Counted from the stretch's first letter, positions 35,269-47,491 are shown. The stretch is DNA of 64,000 bases from Eutreptiella sp. 'Long Island Sound 2002' (GCA_964036045.1 OZ038382.1:79273918-79337917), one strand, 5' to 3'. The notes: generated from the letters alone by a model not told the origin. Made by a program: numbers and translations.

Positions 35269-38200
35269 TGACGCGTTCCCGTGGGGGGGCCTGGCCACGG
35301 GAGGCTGCGGTGGACACGCACAAGCAAGCAGGCAGGCAAAGCACTGCGCTCACAAGGGCATCCTCATGCTCGTGTCATGTGACAAAGCATTTCAGGATCC
35401 TTGCCACTCTGAAACAAGGGAACAAAAGTATGTACAGCAACACATCAGGATATGTACACGTGGGGTGAAGACTGGACTGGGGTAAGTGCATAACAGGACA
35501 ATAGACACTCAGTCCCAACTCATATCCCCATCCCAGGTTGGACCCTCCCAGTGGCTGGCAGGGGCGGGGGCTCAAACACAACCCATGCCCTGCTCAGTCC
35601 GGACCCTGAAACCCTGCCCATAGGGGAGGGTGTCCCGCCCAGGCACAGGTCAGTTCCTGAAACCAAGGTGCTCCAAGGCTAACCAACAGTGGCTCCCTAT
35701 GCTCCCTTAGCGGCAGGTCCGAACTCCCCTTTGAGCCAGAGATGAGGACCCGCCATTATCCCCTAGGAGTTGGTAGCTGGAAATGGGCTGTTTCAGCCCA
35801 AACTGATGTGAGCTCGAAAAACTCCAAAATTGACCCCTCGTCCGGACCATCCAGAGGTAGGGACGAGGGAACTGACTCTATGCCCCTCAAGTACGAATTT
35901 CTTGGAGCCCTCACCCAACCTGGCTCCCTCTGAGTCCCAGGCATCAGGGCGCCACGGTTACGCCATGTGGGGTCATGATGCCAAAATCATCAAAACTGGA
36001 GTCATCCTCACGGGTGGCTTGCTCGGCCAGGGCAAGGCCAATGACTCACAGGATAGGCCGCAGGACCTCGGACCCAAATCTAAGTGCACGGCCTGGAATT
36101 AGGTCCGGATCCCCCAGAGCATCAAGATATGGGACCGCCAACTGACCACATGGGGGGCCAAAATTGGGGTCCCAAAAGGGGTCATTTTGGCTTCTCAAAA
36201 TGAGCCAAAATTGAAGGTATCCCCAATGGTATATCCTCGCACCGGCTCGGAGATCAGATCCACCATTCCATATTCAATCCACTGGGAGTCCAACTGAGAC
36301 TCTCATTTTTCTTGGCTCTCAAGGATCTCCATGTGCCTAGGCGTGGTGATGACCCAAACTGGGTCCACAACTGCCAAAATGCAAAAATCGGCCGTCTCGG
36401 GCGACAGTCCAGGGTAAGAAACCCTGGCGATCTCGTCGCCCCAAGCCTTGATTCACGACCCTTGATATCGCCTTTGGTGCCATGCCCTGGGTTATGGCTT
36501 GCCGTCACACTGGCTGCTTACTGTTCACCGAGGGGATAAACACAGGGATGGGGCAGAAAGCAGCATGCGGTGCGAAGGGGGGGATCATGGAGCGCATCAA
36601 AAGTTGAATCACTCTGGATGAGCCAGGGGAGCAAATACGAAACTCAATGGTGTTCAAGCCTCGGTCGTCTGCTACAAAAATTGTTGTTTCTTCCTGGCTA
36701 GGTTACTTGCCCCATGGAGGGATGGTAGTTCCAATATGGCATACAATGGCAAAAACAGCGACATTTGGCCAAACCAGGCCGCACTCATGATTCCATATCT
36801 CCATGGCCACGGCGAGGATTCTTCCAACCAGGAATGCTATGGACACATGGGACCTAGGTCCCAATATATGCCAACCCACTTGCCAACCCTCATGGTCGCC
36901 TCTAGCTTTTTTCCTCATTGGGGGGAAAATGACACACAAATGGGGCAGAATGGCAACATACCCGAAGTTGGGTGACTCACAACTCTCCCTTCAAGGGAAG
37001 AGGCCACATGGGGAAACACCCCATTCAATGCGGGTATATGTGCCCTCTCCGAATCGCCCTTACCCTAGGTCAAGTGGCGCACGCAACATCGGGCCGAACA
37101 TTAAGGGGGAGATTGGGTTTGTGGTGATTCTGGGCAAAACGGCCAAAATTCACCCAAAAGTGGTCACTTGAAAAATCGTATCTCCGTATCACAAGAGAAA
37201 TGAGCCTCGGGCTTTTGCATGGATGCAAACGGAAGCTTTGTATCCCTTTTGCAATAAAGGTTCGGGTTCAAAGCATAATGGAAGCATTTATAACACCCCA
37301 ATCCTTGAAGCACACTATTTATGGGGAAAAGTGCATATATCGGCGATATTGGTATGTACATATCTTTTGGTCATTGAGGAACAAAAATATGAGTAAACAT
37401 TGTTGGAGTAGGCCCATAGTAGGTGCCTCCAAATATGCACACTATGGTTAGATTGTCTCCGCCCACTCATGTCACTAGTGTTTGCATATGAGCGCGTGTG
37501 CAAAGAGGCAGTATGGCACGCGTGCTCACAAGGCGATGTTATAAAAAATTGAAGACAAGGTTGCAAAAATCAACCAAGTTGTCCACGATGTACTTCCTGG
37601 TCTCTACTCTACATATTGTCTTTGTTCAAGGCTCAACCCCCCATAGACCTCTAGTACGAGCCTCGGGGATCTGGCCATTTTGGCCTGATTTTCAACTTAA
37701 ATTTGCCCTTTTTAAAAAAATGAGTTTTGGTACGCATTGATTTGCGTGGAGCCATCGTTGAGTTGGCTCCAAAAACAAAAATAGCCTACGGCTTTTGGTC
37801 TTCTGAGCATTGTGTTCGGTTATTAACGTGCATGCTGACAAGGCCACAAAGTGAGCATTTGCGCACGCAAACGACTCGGGTTCACAACACCCATATGCTG
37901 CCTAAAAGATCCCTATTGCCCGCTTCCCTATACAAAGTGATATGCCCGCGTGAAAGGGGCATGGATGAAAGGCATAGGGGGGGAATGTAGGGTTCCGTCC
38001 AAACTCATGGTTTTTGAGAGCGATGAGTTGGAGCCATCGACGGAAAAGCTTGCGCGCTGATTTTCTCTCAGACGCAACGGCCAAAAAATCTGGTGAACAC
38101 ACCAGATGAAAGTACAAGAAAACCCTTTAGATCCAGCGTTTAATTTCCTTTAGAACATCAAAGGTACTCGAGAAAAATTCACAAAACTCGCCATGGAGAA

Positions 38201-38480
38201 GCGACGAGAGCGCGTGAACAGGCGACAACAGGCGGCGATTTCACGACAATTAGAAATCGCGGTGGAAATCGGGTATTTCACCGATTTCTAACCGAAAATC
38301 GACCAAGACGGTAAAAATATGGTAATTCTACATCGATTTAATGGTTAGAGATCGGGTTTCAGATCTCGCCGATTAGAGAACAGGGGTATCTCGCTGACAG
38401 CCGGTGACCACGGCTTCCGCATGGGTGTGACAGCTCACAGGCCTCTGGGTCATGGGCCATAGGTTCTGGGTACCGCTTCC
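35269..38480 (-). repeat. E2 5' LTR
   Basis: 3212 bp partner of 7798-10998. In element orientation it begins at 38480, with the first T changed to G (GGAAGCGGTACCC), and ends GAACGCGTCA at 35269. GTTC follows at 38481. Confidence 0.9.
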
Positions 38481-38484
38481 GTTC
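38481..38484. repeat. E2 target-site duplication, right copy (GTTC)
   Basis: Matches GTTC at 7794-7797. Confidence 0.8.
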
Positions 38485-41039
38485 CTGCAACTGTGAGGTG
38501 GGGTCTGGCGCACCAATGCGCTCCTACTGACGGGACCGCAAGCTCTGCACCAGCACCCGTCAGAGTCAACGGGCGCAAGCTGGATGGCTGGCGCTCCCAA
38601 CAACCCCAGCAACACAACACGCGCTATCCACGCAGCCTGCACCGGACGCAACCGCGACTGAGAGGCCCCGTCCCTGACAGATCGAGAGAACCCATCAGAA
38701 TTTCCACCCGGGGAAATGCCAAAACAGGCGAGCACACAGCACCGCGAGGCGCGCCGGCAAACACATACCCGGTCTCGAGAGCGGTCCTTATCAGGGTCGG
38801 GCACAGAATCTGACGGCAGGAGGCAGGGCGCCCTACAAGCCACACATGCGTCCGGGCATCAGGAAGGCCGGCCAGCCCGCAAGCTCCCGCCGACGGTACT
38901 CATGAATGCTACGCCAAGCACGTCGCGCCACGGGACTGCACCATTGTCAACACACATAACTTTCAAGAAATGCATTTACAGGGGCGCGGTGTCCAGGGGC
39001 GATTATACAGGGACAGGGAAGGTCCTACACACCACTGAGCTGGGACACTGACAAGAGCAACACCAGACTACAAGGGCCGAACCGCCCTAACGCGGCGTTG
39101 CAGGCATGAACGACCCCACCTTGACTGAAAGGCACACAGACACGAGCACCAGGGAGCACGGCAGGTTGCAGGGTGACATGTCCTGACCCTCCAAGAACAG
39201 GACAGGGGAGGCTAAACGGGGGGGACAGGCACAGGAACGGCAGCACCACACATGCACAGCATCTCAGCGCTCTCATGGGGAGCATGGGAGTGCGACGTAG
39301 AGGGAAACCGATCGGAGGGGCATTGCCACCGGAGGTGCTGTACAAACCGTGCAATCAAGCAGGACGGTGACAACAGCAGAGCCGGAAAGCTCTGTGCAAT
39401 GTGAGATGCAGGACTCTGCATGTCCCTGGGGCCAAAGGGCAGGGATTATTGGACCAGTTTTCCTTGCACGGGACAAGCCCAGGTCTAATGGCAAAGGCGA
39501 CGGCGTCGTCATTAGCCAATTCGTAGACGGGCAACGGACCAACCTCCAGCACCCAAACCCGACCACAGCGGCAGACCTACCGCCGACACAGCACGCCGGA
39601 ACATGACGACGGGTCACGCACCAGCATCGCGTGCCCGCCCATGGAGGTGGGCCGCGCACCGGCACCGCACGCCTGACCTCGGAGGCAGGTGACGCACCAG
39701 CGCAGCACACCCGACCAGGGAGGTGGGCCCGAGATCCACACAACACGCCTGACCATAACAGCGGGTCAGGCACCGGCACGGCACGCAGGAGCACGAGTGG
39801 ATAGCACACAACACGCGCTCGGGAGGCTGCGCCGTCCCTCCGGGCTAAACACCACCGAAACAACTGAAACCCACACGACCACAACAGCCGAACACATCCG
39901 ACAGAAGGACAGGCCGCCCATTAGGTGGCGAAGACGATGTCCAACCAACAAAACCAGCCAAGCATAGTGCTGGCGACAACATAACACCCTCACACCGGAA
40001 AACACGCCACAATCAAGCCACAACAAAACACACTGGACGCGAAACAAACTGTATAGGGAACGGCCTACAGCAATCCAACGCAGCCGGCCAAGCCCAGGCG
40101 AGCCACAGCGCAACCCCAGACAGGCAGACCAGTTGCAACCAAGACTGCAGAGAACCAACACAACGCGCCGGGCACGCCCCGGTCGCAGCACAATGGAAAC
40201 CACATCCAACAAGCGGATCACAACAAGACCCAGAAACAACCGAGACAACTACATGGGCAACGTCCGGCTACGCCGGCGCCAGCTGCAGCGCAAAGGAACT
40301 AACAGCATACATGCCGACCATAAGGCGGCTAACACAACCATGCACCAACAAAAGCGCTGCAGAAACAACAACCCAACCACCAACAGACCACAGGCAAGCC
40401 CGCCAACAGGAAATTGGCGGGACATGCAAGGGTCAAAACGGGAACAGCATCCCACGGGTCGGTGACACCATGTTGCGCCACGCCGGCCGCCAACCATAAC
40501 CCCAAACACAACACATCACCGCAAACCTATCATTATGCGACGAACCAACCACCGTCATCAGACTACCCCATACCCCCAGCCCTCGGGAGAGCGCAAGCTC
40601 GACCGAGTAAGGAGGTCTGAGCACGCGTCACGGCATGCGAGTCCAGTAGCACGTGCTTCTTCAAGTCGTCTCACGCCTACTGAAAGCAAACCCGGGTAGA
40701 GGTTGCGGGGACACAGGCCCCTGGCCCTTGGGCCCTGGAATCGGGAGGTTGATGAGAAGGTGCAATGGGAACTTCCCCCATGTATCATCCGCCCGAAGGA
40801 GAGGAATGTGAGACCTCGGTCGAAAATTGGTTACCTCTTTGGGCAGAAACCGCTGTAGGGTACTGCGGGCGGCGACCGCGCCCTTCCCCCACGTGGGGGA
40901 GCGGCTCTGTGTGGGCACGTGAACTAGGGCCGTGGGTGGGTGAGTCAAAGCTGCTTGGTAAGAACCCCATTGGGGGCAACCCCAGTACCGCCATGACCTA
41001 CCTACCTACCTGACCCTAATCAAGGCGTCAAGCGGCAGT
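38485..41039. other. Unassigned sequence, T-poor on plus strand
   Basis: Should continue the E1 flank interrupted by E2, perhaps including the rest of the E1 LTR. The part from about 39500 to 40500 is strikingly poor in T on the plus strand. Open frames on the minus strand here look like translations of G/T-rich sequence, with no recognised domain. It includes the minisatellite below and a short run of CTAC units near 40995-41012. Confidence 0.5.
39554..39819. repeat. 38-bp minisatellite, about 7 diverged units
   Basis: Units start at 39554, 39592, 39630, 39668, 39706, 39744 and 39782. Typical unit openings are CACGCCTGAC, CACACCCGAC and CACGCCGGAA, with GGTGACGCACCAGC or GGTCACGCACCAGC further in. 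Units are the same length but clearly diverged. 38 is not a multiple of 3, so a protein repeat is unlikely. Confidence 0.75.
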
Positions 41040-43484
41040 GCCTGGAATCGATTCCAGAAATTTGAATTCTGAACATCTTGTTGGGGTAACCCATGGCCCA
41101 TCTAACATGTCTTTGCCTCAATGACAAGCCCTATGTTTCTTCCCAATTAGTACGGGCGTCTGGGAACGCATGTTGCACCTGCAACATGTCAATATTTGAG
41201 CCGGCCCTTGAGCATGCTACTCTCCTCCTTTGCAAACGTCTGCCCCAAGGACAAGGCACTCCCAAGAAACATATTGGACAGCAACCTGAAAATTCAAAGA
41301 AAACAGAAGCAAATGAAACTGCCAGATTTTCGCAGCACCTCCTCGCCTGCTCGAAGCGAAGCAAAGTTTGCAGACCCCACCTGCTTTGTTTTCTTCCCGG
41401 CCCTCACCGCTCTTCGTTTCTAAAGTATTTAACGGATATAAACAGGCAAGAATCGCATCAAGCCACCAAAAGGGTAAGGAACATCGCAAATGCCATTGCT
41501 ACCGTGCTGCATAACACAAACAAAGAGGAGGTCAACTTAGACACGGACTCCAGGTCGTGCACAGGGCACCATAGTGACAACACCTAAGATAATGCGGGGT
41601 CCTCATTTAGGAGTGACTCCTCCGCGACAACTGAGTTCTCTGAATCAGTTGACGCCAGGTCACACCCTGGCAACAGCAGCAATGATGACAATGTGTCCCT
41701 GGATACATACGTCCTTCAACAATTCCCCCCGCTAGTCCAGGTTTCCCTGGGAACCCTCAATGTAAACCGGCCTACCCCCGCCTTCTGTGCCTGGCTGCCT
41801 TTCCCAAAAAGAATTACACCTCCATTGAGGTCTTTTAAACTTGCGCAGCTGGCCGACCTCAGAACCTCCCCCCAAAAATGTGTGCTTCGTCCGAGATTTC
41901 GTTTCTGCGGCTCGGGAGGCCGACTTTGTGGCCTTAGCAGACAAAATGACGTCCTGTAAAAGAACTTCAGAACAATATGTGAAATTGTTTTTGACCCTTT
42001 ACACCCTCGAGTGAGATACGCCTATCCCGCTATTGCCCTTGAGAAGTAATATTCAGCTTTCCATGCTTGTTTTGTTGCTATTGTTGTGCCACTGCTTGTA
42101 TCTTGCTGCTTGCCTGCTCCTGTTGCTCCTCTTGTTTTTGATGTGTTCTTTTCAAAGACAAGAGGAAGAGCACAATCCACAGCACACATCAGGCACTTAT
42201 ACTTCACACATGAAGAGCTGCAGTCACAGAGACATAGATGTACAGAGTATTCACAACAGAGGATCAAACTCTGATTGCAGGTTAGAAGAGATAGTTCGAA
42301 ACCAAGCTAATCAAGATAGAAAACTGTCTTCAGGGGCACACTCTCGGGAATAGTGCCATTCTGAGGTGTTCACTCTTTGTTTTTGTGTCCCATAGGTGCT
42401 GTGGTGGCATGGCATGTGGTGATGAGGCCACCGCCACGTCAGATGGCATCTTCCTGCTTAGCTAGGATGACTGGTTATTGAACCCGAGACAGTGAAATTA
42501 AGCCACAGAGCATACCTTGCACTTTTTGTTGAATTTTTTGGAGCCTGTCTTCAGCGCCTCAGATTGAGTGCTGAACCTCCGGTTGATTGCTGCCGTTCTT
42601 GTTGATCGACTCCGCCACTTGAATCGCAGCCTTCAACTTCATGAATGCCTGTCTTCAGCGCCTTACAAAATGCGCCATCCCATATCCGCTCAACTCCGGG
42701 TCGCCAGTTGGTGCTGCAGTGCAAAGGCAACATGTACAGAGCAGATTCAGATCATCATCAATGATTCAATCATTCATCATGCATCATGTTTCTTGTGTCA
42801 TGTGTCATGCATCATTCATCGGGAGAGGCTGGCGCCCTAGCATGTGTTTTACACATTCGGACGCAAAACCTCACTTTCACTCAAAAGTAACTCAACCACA
42901 AGTCCACTCTAATGGGTTCCTAAGAAGGTTATACTATTCATTTTCCACAACTCTTTGAATTTGGATGATCACATTTGTGGGATGCATGATGGTCATGCAT
43001 GTCATGCATGATCGACCCAATGTGTGAGTGACACCACACATACTACCTTCGAATGTGTGTCTATGGCCCCCAAGGGACGTTTATTTCCAATACAACCCTT
43101 TCTCAAGGTTGTCCCCACTGCTTCATGTATTTTGATCCCTATTTGGTGGGTCTCAAGCATGTTTCACGTACTATGGGATCGGAAGAATACACCTGGGCCT
43201 AAGCCAAGCCCCAAACACGAGAGGAGAGAAGAGGGATAGATAGAGGAGAGGCGCCTGGCGGCGACACCAAAGAGCACGTGGTGCTTCCTAGGTGAGTCCT
43301 AACATGGTGTACCTTTAATTCTCAAGGGATAGTTGTAGAGTGAGAGTAGAGGAGGGATAAGGAGTGAACATGAGAGCAAATATGATTGTGTTTCATAGTC
43401 CCTTTGTGCTATGGACTGAGCTGCAAGACTACAATTCTATGAGCCCATTACTTTGCGGTTGTTGAGGAGGGTGCACAATCTGAC
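41040..43484. other. Unassigned; probably includes E5 5' LTR at its right end
   Basis: AT-richer sequence with no recognised gene. The 164-codon frame at 41093-41587 has no recognisable domain. ATCATGC-type short repeats occur at about 42745-42825 and 42980-43015. Because a tRNA-iMet primer site starts at 43485, the sequence just left of it is probably the E5 LTR, but its left end cannot be set. Confidence 0.45.
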
Positions 43485-43494
43485 TGGTAGCAGA
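43485..43494 (+). promoter_or_regulatory. E5 primer binding site, tRNA-iMet type
   Basis: TGGTAGCAGA, a 10-base match to the initiator tRNA-Met complement, about 140 nt upstream of the E5 gag remnant. Confidence 0.6.
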
Positions 43495-43626
43495 CAATTC
43501 CTGCTCTGCTGAAATCCAGTACCCTTTGGATTGAATTTCAATTAACTCCAGCCTGGAAATTTAGTAAGGCATGGAGGAGATCTCCTGAACTCGAAAAATT
43601 GAATCTGAAAAATTGAGATCAACCCT

Positions 43627-44105
43627 GTGAGAACTCCAAGCAGCCTAGAAGCTACGGGCGCTTCTGAAACCGACGTGCAAGTCTTGATGCCTGTCTCCAA
43701 TGAGGAAGTAGCCGCGCCCACCGTGGCCGGGTTTGGAACCCCAGAAGTACCTTCTGACAGATCTCGATTCGAAGCCTATCGTTTTCCCGCGCCTATGTGT
43801 CATGAGTATGCAGATACTGTGGCCCCACGTCCAGAGCCTTCAGCGAGTAGCATGACGACAGCTGATCTGGCAAAAGCTATGGAAGTCCTAATGTTGCTCA
43901 ACCAGAGTGGTCGGTTGCAACCGATGGTGCAAGAAATCGAACACCATGAAGATTGATTTACCCATGACCCACAGACTCATGAGTGGTGGACCGCATCGTC
44001 TTTGACTAATCCTTTCCAATCCGTGCCATGGCGTTGTAATGTGACTTACGCCACTGCGCCTCAACCCCCTATCCATGGAGAACCTATTGTGCATGGAGTG
44101 CCTAC
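43627..44105 (+). pseudogene. gag: E5 Gag, N-terminal fragment
   Basis: Open from 43627 to a TGA at 43954, then continuing in the same frame to the E3 insertion. No good ATG is seen. It is Pro/Ser rich, with a short helical stretch (LAKAMEVLMLLNQSGRLQPM) comparable in position to that in E1 Gag. Assignment rests on position after the primer site and continuity with 61300. Confidence 0.6.
44102..44105. repeat. E3 target-site duplication, left copy (CTAC)
   Basis: CTAC before the left LTR, repeated at 61300-61303 after the right LTR. Confidence 0.85.
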
Positions 44106-44147
44106 TGAAGCGGTACCCAGAACCCCATGGCTAGGTTAGGGCATACA

Positions 44148-44227
44148 ACCGGTCTCCGGTCCACTAACCCCATGTACGGAAGGGAAGACCGGTCTCCGGT
44201 CCACTAACCCCATGTACGAAAGGCGCC
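44148..44227 (+). repeat. Two 40-bp tandem units in E3 U3
   Basis: ACCGGTCTCCGGTCCACTAA repeats at 44148 and 44188, with the following 20 bp also nearly identical. The same pair is at 58317-58396 in the 3' LTR. Repeated units near the U3 start could be enhancer-like, but this is inference. Confidence 0.75.
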
Positions 44228-44258
44228 CGTTGACGCCCGGTGCGAGCCCGGCGGGAGC

Positions 44259-44804
44259 GTGTTCCGTGCCGTAAAGCCCCGCATCGGCAACCGATGCACC
44301 GCCAGCGGAGATTTGTGTATCAGAATATCAGGAATCAACAGGGTTTTATTTTCATATTGTTTCCGTCAATTTTTACGCTTCCGTTCTGATACTCACTGTT
44401 TTGACTGCTGGCGGTTGGATCGCGACTTTACCGTAACCGCCAGTTTAACTGTTATTAATGGAAATTTTAACGCAATCCGTCACGAAGGCTCCAAAGTCTT
44501 CAGGAACTGCATGGATGCTTCCGCAATTTTCACATCTTACACTCGCAACCTTAATCCGAATTTTTCAGGATGTCGAAATCGGATTTTCGACTTCAACATC
44601 CCCGCACTTGATTTGACCTCTTTCGAGTGGACCTACGTGCTTCCCTATGCACGAATCAACTTTCCTTTTATCTTGCCCTCCATTTGTCTTAAAGATATGG
44701 GCAAAACAAAGTTGATTCGTGAGGCCACTGGTGAAGGTCATATCTCGTGTTGTTTGCGAGGAATGACAATAAGAAAACGTGGGATGTATTCACAATACTC
44801 CTGA
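44259..44804 (+). other. Open frame in E3 5' LTR (shared U3 module)
   Basis: 181-codon frame opening with GTG, kept in both E3 LTRs (partner 58428-58973) and aligned with the 157-codon frame in E4's LTRs. No known domain. It lies in U3, upstream of the predicted RNA start, so it would not be in the genomic RNA's 5' part. Confidence 0.4.
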
Positions 44805-46984
44805 CGTAATTTATGAAGCATTATATGCCTTGCGTCTCCACACGTGCGCGCTAGTGTAATGCATCATGGTCAAGAGGGTAGAGTTTGCGTTGTAACTCTA
44901 TGGCCATGATATTGCGTGGGTCAAGATAGCTTTCGAGTGTAGCGCGCGAGTGTTGGTGTTGCATAGGAACTCTCTTTGAGTTCCTATGAGCGATTGACAC
45001 AAAGTTATGCCCTTGGAGGGGCATGACATATCGTGGGGGGAGCTACCTTTTTGGGCAATAAGTGGTATGTGCCATGTGTTGTATCGCGTGCCCATTTGGC
45101 GGTGTTGGCTAAGAGCGATTTGCCCGCCAATGGACCTCATATTGTGCAAGCCCCTTCTCCATACTCCCTACGATCAATTGCAAGCCTAACCTTCGTGAAG
45201 GGAAGCTTGTGTGGCAATCCCGAAGCGATGCGTTGGGAGCAAGGTGTGTGTTTTGCAATTTTCCATATTTTCATGTGCCCTTTCAAAGCGCCCCAAGTAG
45301 AGCACATACGTGGAATCGAAGGTCATTGGTGTCAAGTCATTATGTTTAGAAGGATTAGTTGATTGCACGATCCAAGCCGAAGATATTATAATATAATTGT
45401 GCACCTTTCAATGCACTTTTGTGTGTCTTTGTGCCAGTTTTGCCGTTTTTGGCCCGTCATGATGTCAAGTGGCGACCTTGTATCTCGACGTTGCGCTCAA
45501 TTGACATCATGACCCAAGTATGTTATGAGGGTACATACTTCGATGCCCAACATATCTCGGACCCGGCGAATAACTCCTCTTGAGCTTGGCATACCGTGGC
45601 CGCCATGTTGGCGATTTGGGACTATCCCAAATCATGCGCTCACTTGGCGACCCTGCCATTCCCAAAACCGGAGGAGTTGGGCGACGCCCAAAAGATATGT
45701 TGGACACATATGACTTGATACCAATCCTATGGCACACTCCGGTCCAAGTCGGGCATGTGCCTCATTTGCCCCAAACATGAGTGTGCGCATTTTCGGCCAT
45801 TTTGAGCAATTATCCACTTCTGCTGCCCGCCGTGCACTATGTTCTAACCCTCGTGCACGCCGGACGCATGGACCAATGGACCATATATAACATGGGTGAT
45901 ATGGATATTGGTCCCCACGATTCACACACCACGTGGGCGAAGCGGAGCATCCTTCAATAGGGCGCTAGCCCAAAGTGAGTGTGGGAAATTTTGCCATTTT
46001 GGCATTTGTGGACCCAATTGGGATTGTCACCACGCCGAGTGGCATGGAGATCTTTGTGAGCGAAGGGCATGGGAGTCTTTGTCGGACACCTGGTGGATGG
46101 CGTATGGAATGGCGAATCTGATCTCCAAGCTGGCGTGGAGATATACTATTGGGAGCACACCGAATTTTGGCTCATTTCAAGCAGCCAAAATGACCCTATT
46201 TTGGGACCCCAATTTCCCCCTTCCGTGAGGTCAATTGGCGGCCCCATTCTTCTATGCCCACAGGGAGCCTGGACCTAAATCAAAGTTGTACACTCAGATA
46301 TGAGTCCTAGGTCCTGCCTCCTACCCTGTGGGCTATTGGCCTTGCCCTGGTCAGGCGAGCCACGCGTGGGAATGAGGCCAATTTTGGTGATTTTGGCATC
46401 ATGACCCCACTTGACGAACACGTGGTGCCCTGATGCCGTGACCTCAGGGGGAACCAGGTTGGGTAAGGGCTCCATGTAGTTCATACTCGGAGGGCATTGG
46501 GTCAGTTGCCTCGTCCCTACCTCTGGCAGGTCCGGACGAGGGGTCAATTTTGGGGATTTTTGAGTTAATTTCAGTTTGGGCTGAAACAGCCCGTTTTCAG
46601 CTACCAACTCCTGGGTGAGAATGGCGGGGCCATATCTCTGGCTCGAATGGGAGTTGGGACTTGCTGTTAAGGGAGCATGGGGAGCCACCGTCGGTTGGCC
46701 TTGGAGCATCTTGGTTCCCAGGAAACTGGCCTTTGGCTGGGCGAGACACCCCCCCACGTTGGCAGGGTTTCAGGGTCCGGACTGAGCAGGGCATGGGTTG
46801 TATTTGAGCCGCCGCCCCCACCAGCCACTGGGAGGGTCGGACCTGGGATTGGGATGCGAGTTAGGACTGAGTGTCTATTGTCCTGTGATGCCCTTACCCC
46901 AGTCCAGTCTTAACCCCATGTGTACATATCCTGATGTGTTGCTGTACATACTTTCGTTCCCTTGTTGCAGAGTGGCAAGGATCC

Positions 46985-46995
46985 TGAAACGCTTT
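46985..46995 (+). promoter_or_regulatory. E3 predicted RNA 5' end / self-primer
   Basis: TGAAACGCTTT, exact reverse complement of the 11 bases that follow the LTR. By analogy with Tf1, where the first 11 nt of the mRNA anneal to the primer site, RNA would start here, giving R plus U5 of about 123 nt. The start site is inferred. Confidence 0.6.
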
Positions 46996-47107
46996 GTCAC
47001 ATGACACGAGCGTATTGATGCCCTTGTGAGCGTAGTGCCTTGCCTGCCTGCTCACCTGTGCGTGTCACCGCAGCGTCCCGTGGCCGGCCCCCCACGGGAA
47101 CGCGTCA

Positions 47108-47118
47108 AAAGCGTTTCA
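47108..47118 (+). promoter_or_regulatory. E3 self-priming site
   Basis: AAAGCGTTTCA begins on the first base after the LTR and pairs perfectly over 11 bases with 46985-46995. No CCA-complementary TGG is present, so ordinary tRNA priming looks unlikely. Confidence 0.7.
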
Positions 47119-47491
47119 CCGCCGCGGGGTTACCCAACCCTCGCGTGTCACTCGGGGCCACCAACCCCGAGCAGCGCGGCGCAGCTCGCAGCTCGCAGCG
47201 CAGCGCAGCGGCTCGGAGCGCCACCCGGCGACAGCGCCGAGTTCGTCACGGAGCCAGCAGCGCCGTCCAGAGCATTGCCCTGACCGCGCCGCGACCGTGA
47301 AGGAAGTTGACAGACCAGACCCATCGGCCGACCAGCAAGGCCGCGTCAACCACTTCCACAACCACCGGCTGACCAGCACCAGCCGCACGCCCAGTCCAGT
47401 GCTGCAGCACCCGCCTCAACAACCACCACCAGTTCGTTGAGTGGAACGAGTGCATACCAAGGACCTCAAGACCAACTACGCCCCCGCTGCC
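47119..47491 (+). other. E3 5' leader
   Basis: About 370 nt of GC-rich leader with short GCAGC-type repeats near 47175-47215, ending at the gag ATG. Confidence 0.65.

Larger units (their letters stand above)
7798..38480 (-). mobile_element. E2: chromovirus of the E3 family, carries nested E4
   Basis: Minus-strand element bounded by 3.2-kb LTRs (7798-10998 and 35269-38480) and GTTC duplications. Without the nested E4 (21093-34273) it is about 17.5 kb, close to the 17.2 kb of E3. The coding order matches E3 but is broken by many frameshifts and stops, so E2 is dead and older than E3. Its LTRs differ from each other more, by eye, than those of E3 do. Confidence 0.93.
44106..47107 (+). repeat. 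E3 5' LTR
   Basis: 3002 bp, TG...CA ends. U3 carries two 40-bp tandem units, then the module shared with E4's LTR, then about 1.15 kb shared with E2's LTR up to the end. Compared with the 3' LTR it lacks 24 bp (59450-59473 region). No strong TATA box is seen before the predicted RNA start near 46985; the nearest AT-rich motif is TACATA near 46945. Confidence 0.95.

Noticed and set aside
39554-39819. CRISPR-like array
   Set aside because: Units are contiguous 38-bp diverged tandem copies without distinct spacers, in a eukaryotic retrotransposon setting.
39273-39884. 203-codon minus-strand frame in the unassigned region
   Set aside because: Spans the 38-bp minisatellite and G/T-rich sequence; composition looks like translated low-complexity DNA and no domain is visible.
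40450-40480. Possible primer site / LTR end of another element on the minus strand (CAACATGGTGTCACC)
   Set aside because: Resembles the layout of an LTR end plus primer site, but I could not match it to a tRNA and found no paired LTR or coding region.
41093-41587. 164-codon plus-strand frame as a host gene
   Set aside because: No recognisable domain, no intron signals or conserved neighbour; not enough to call a gene.
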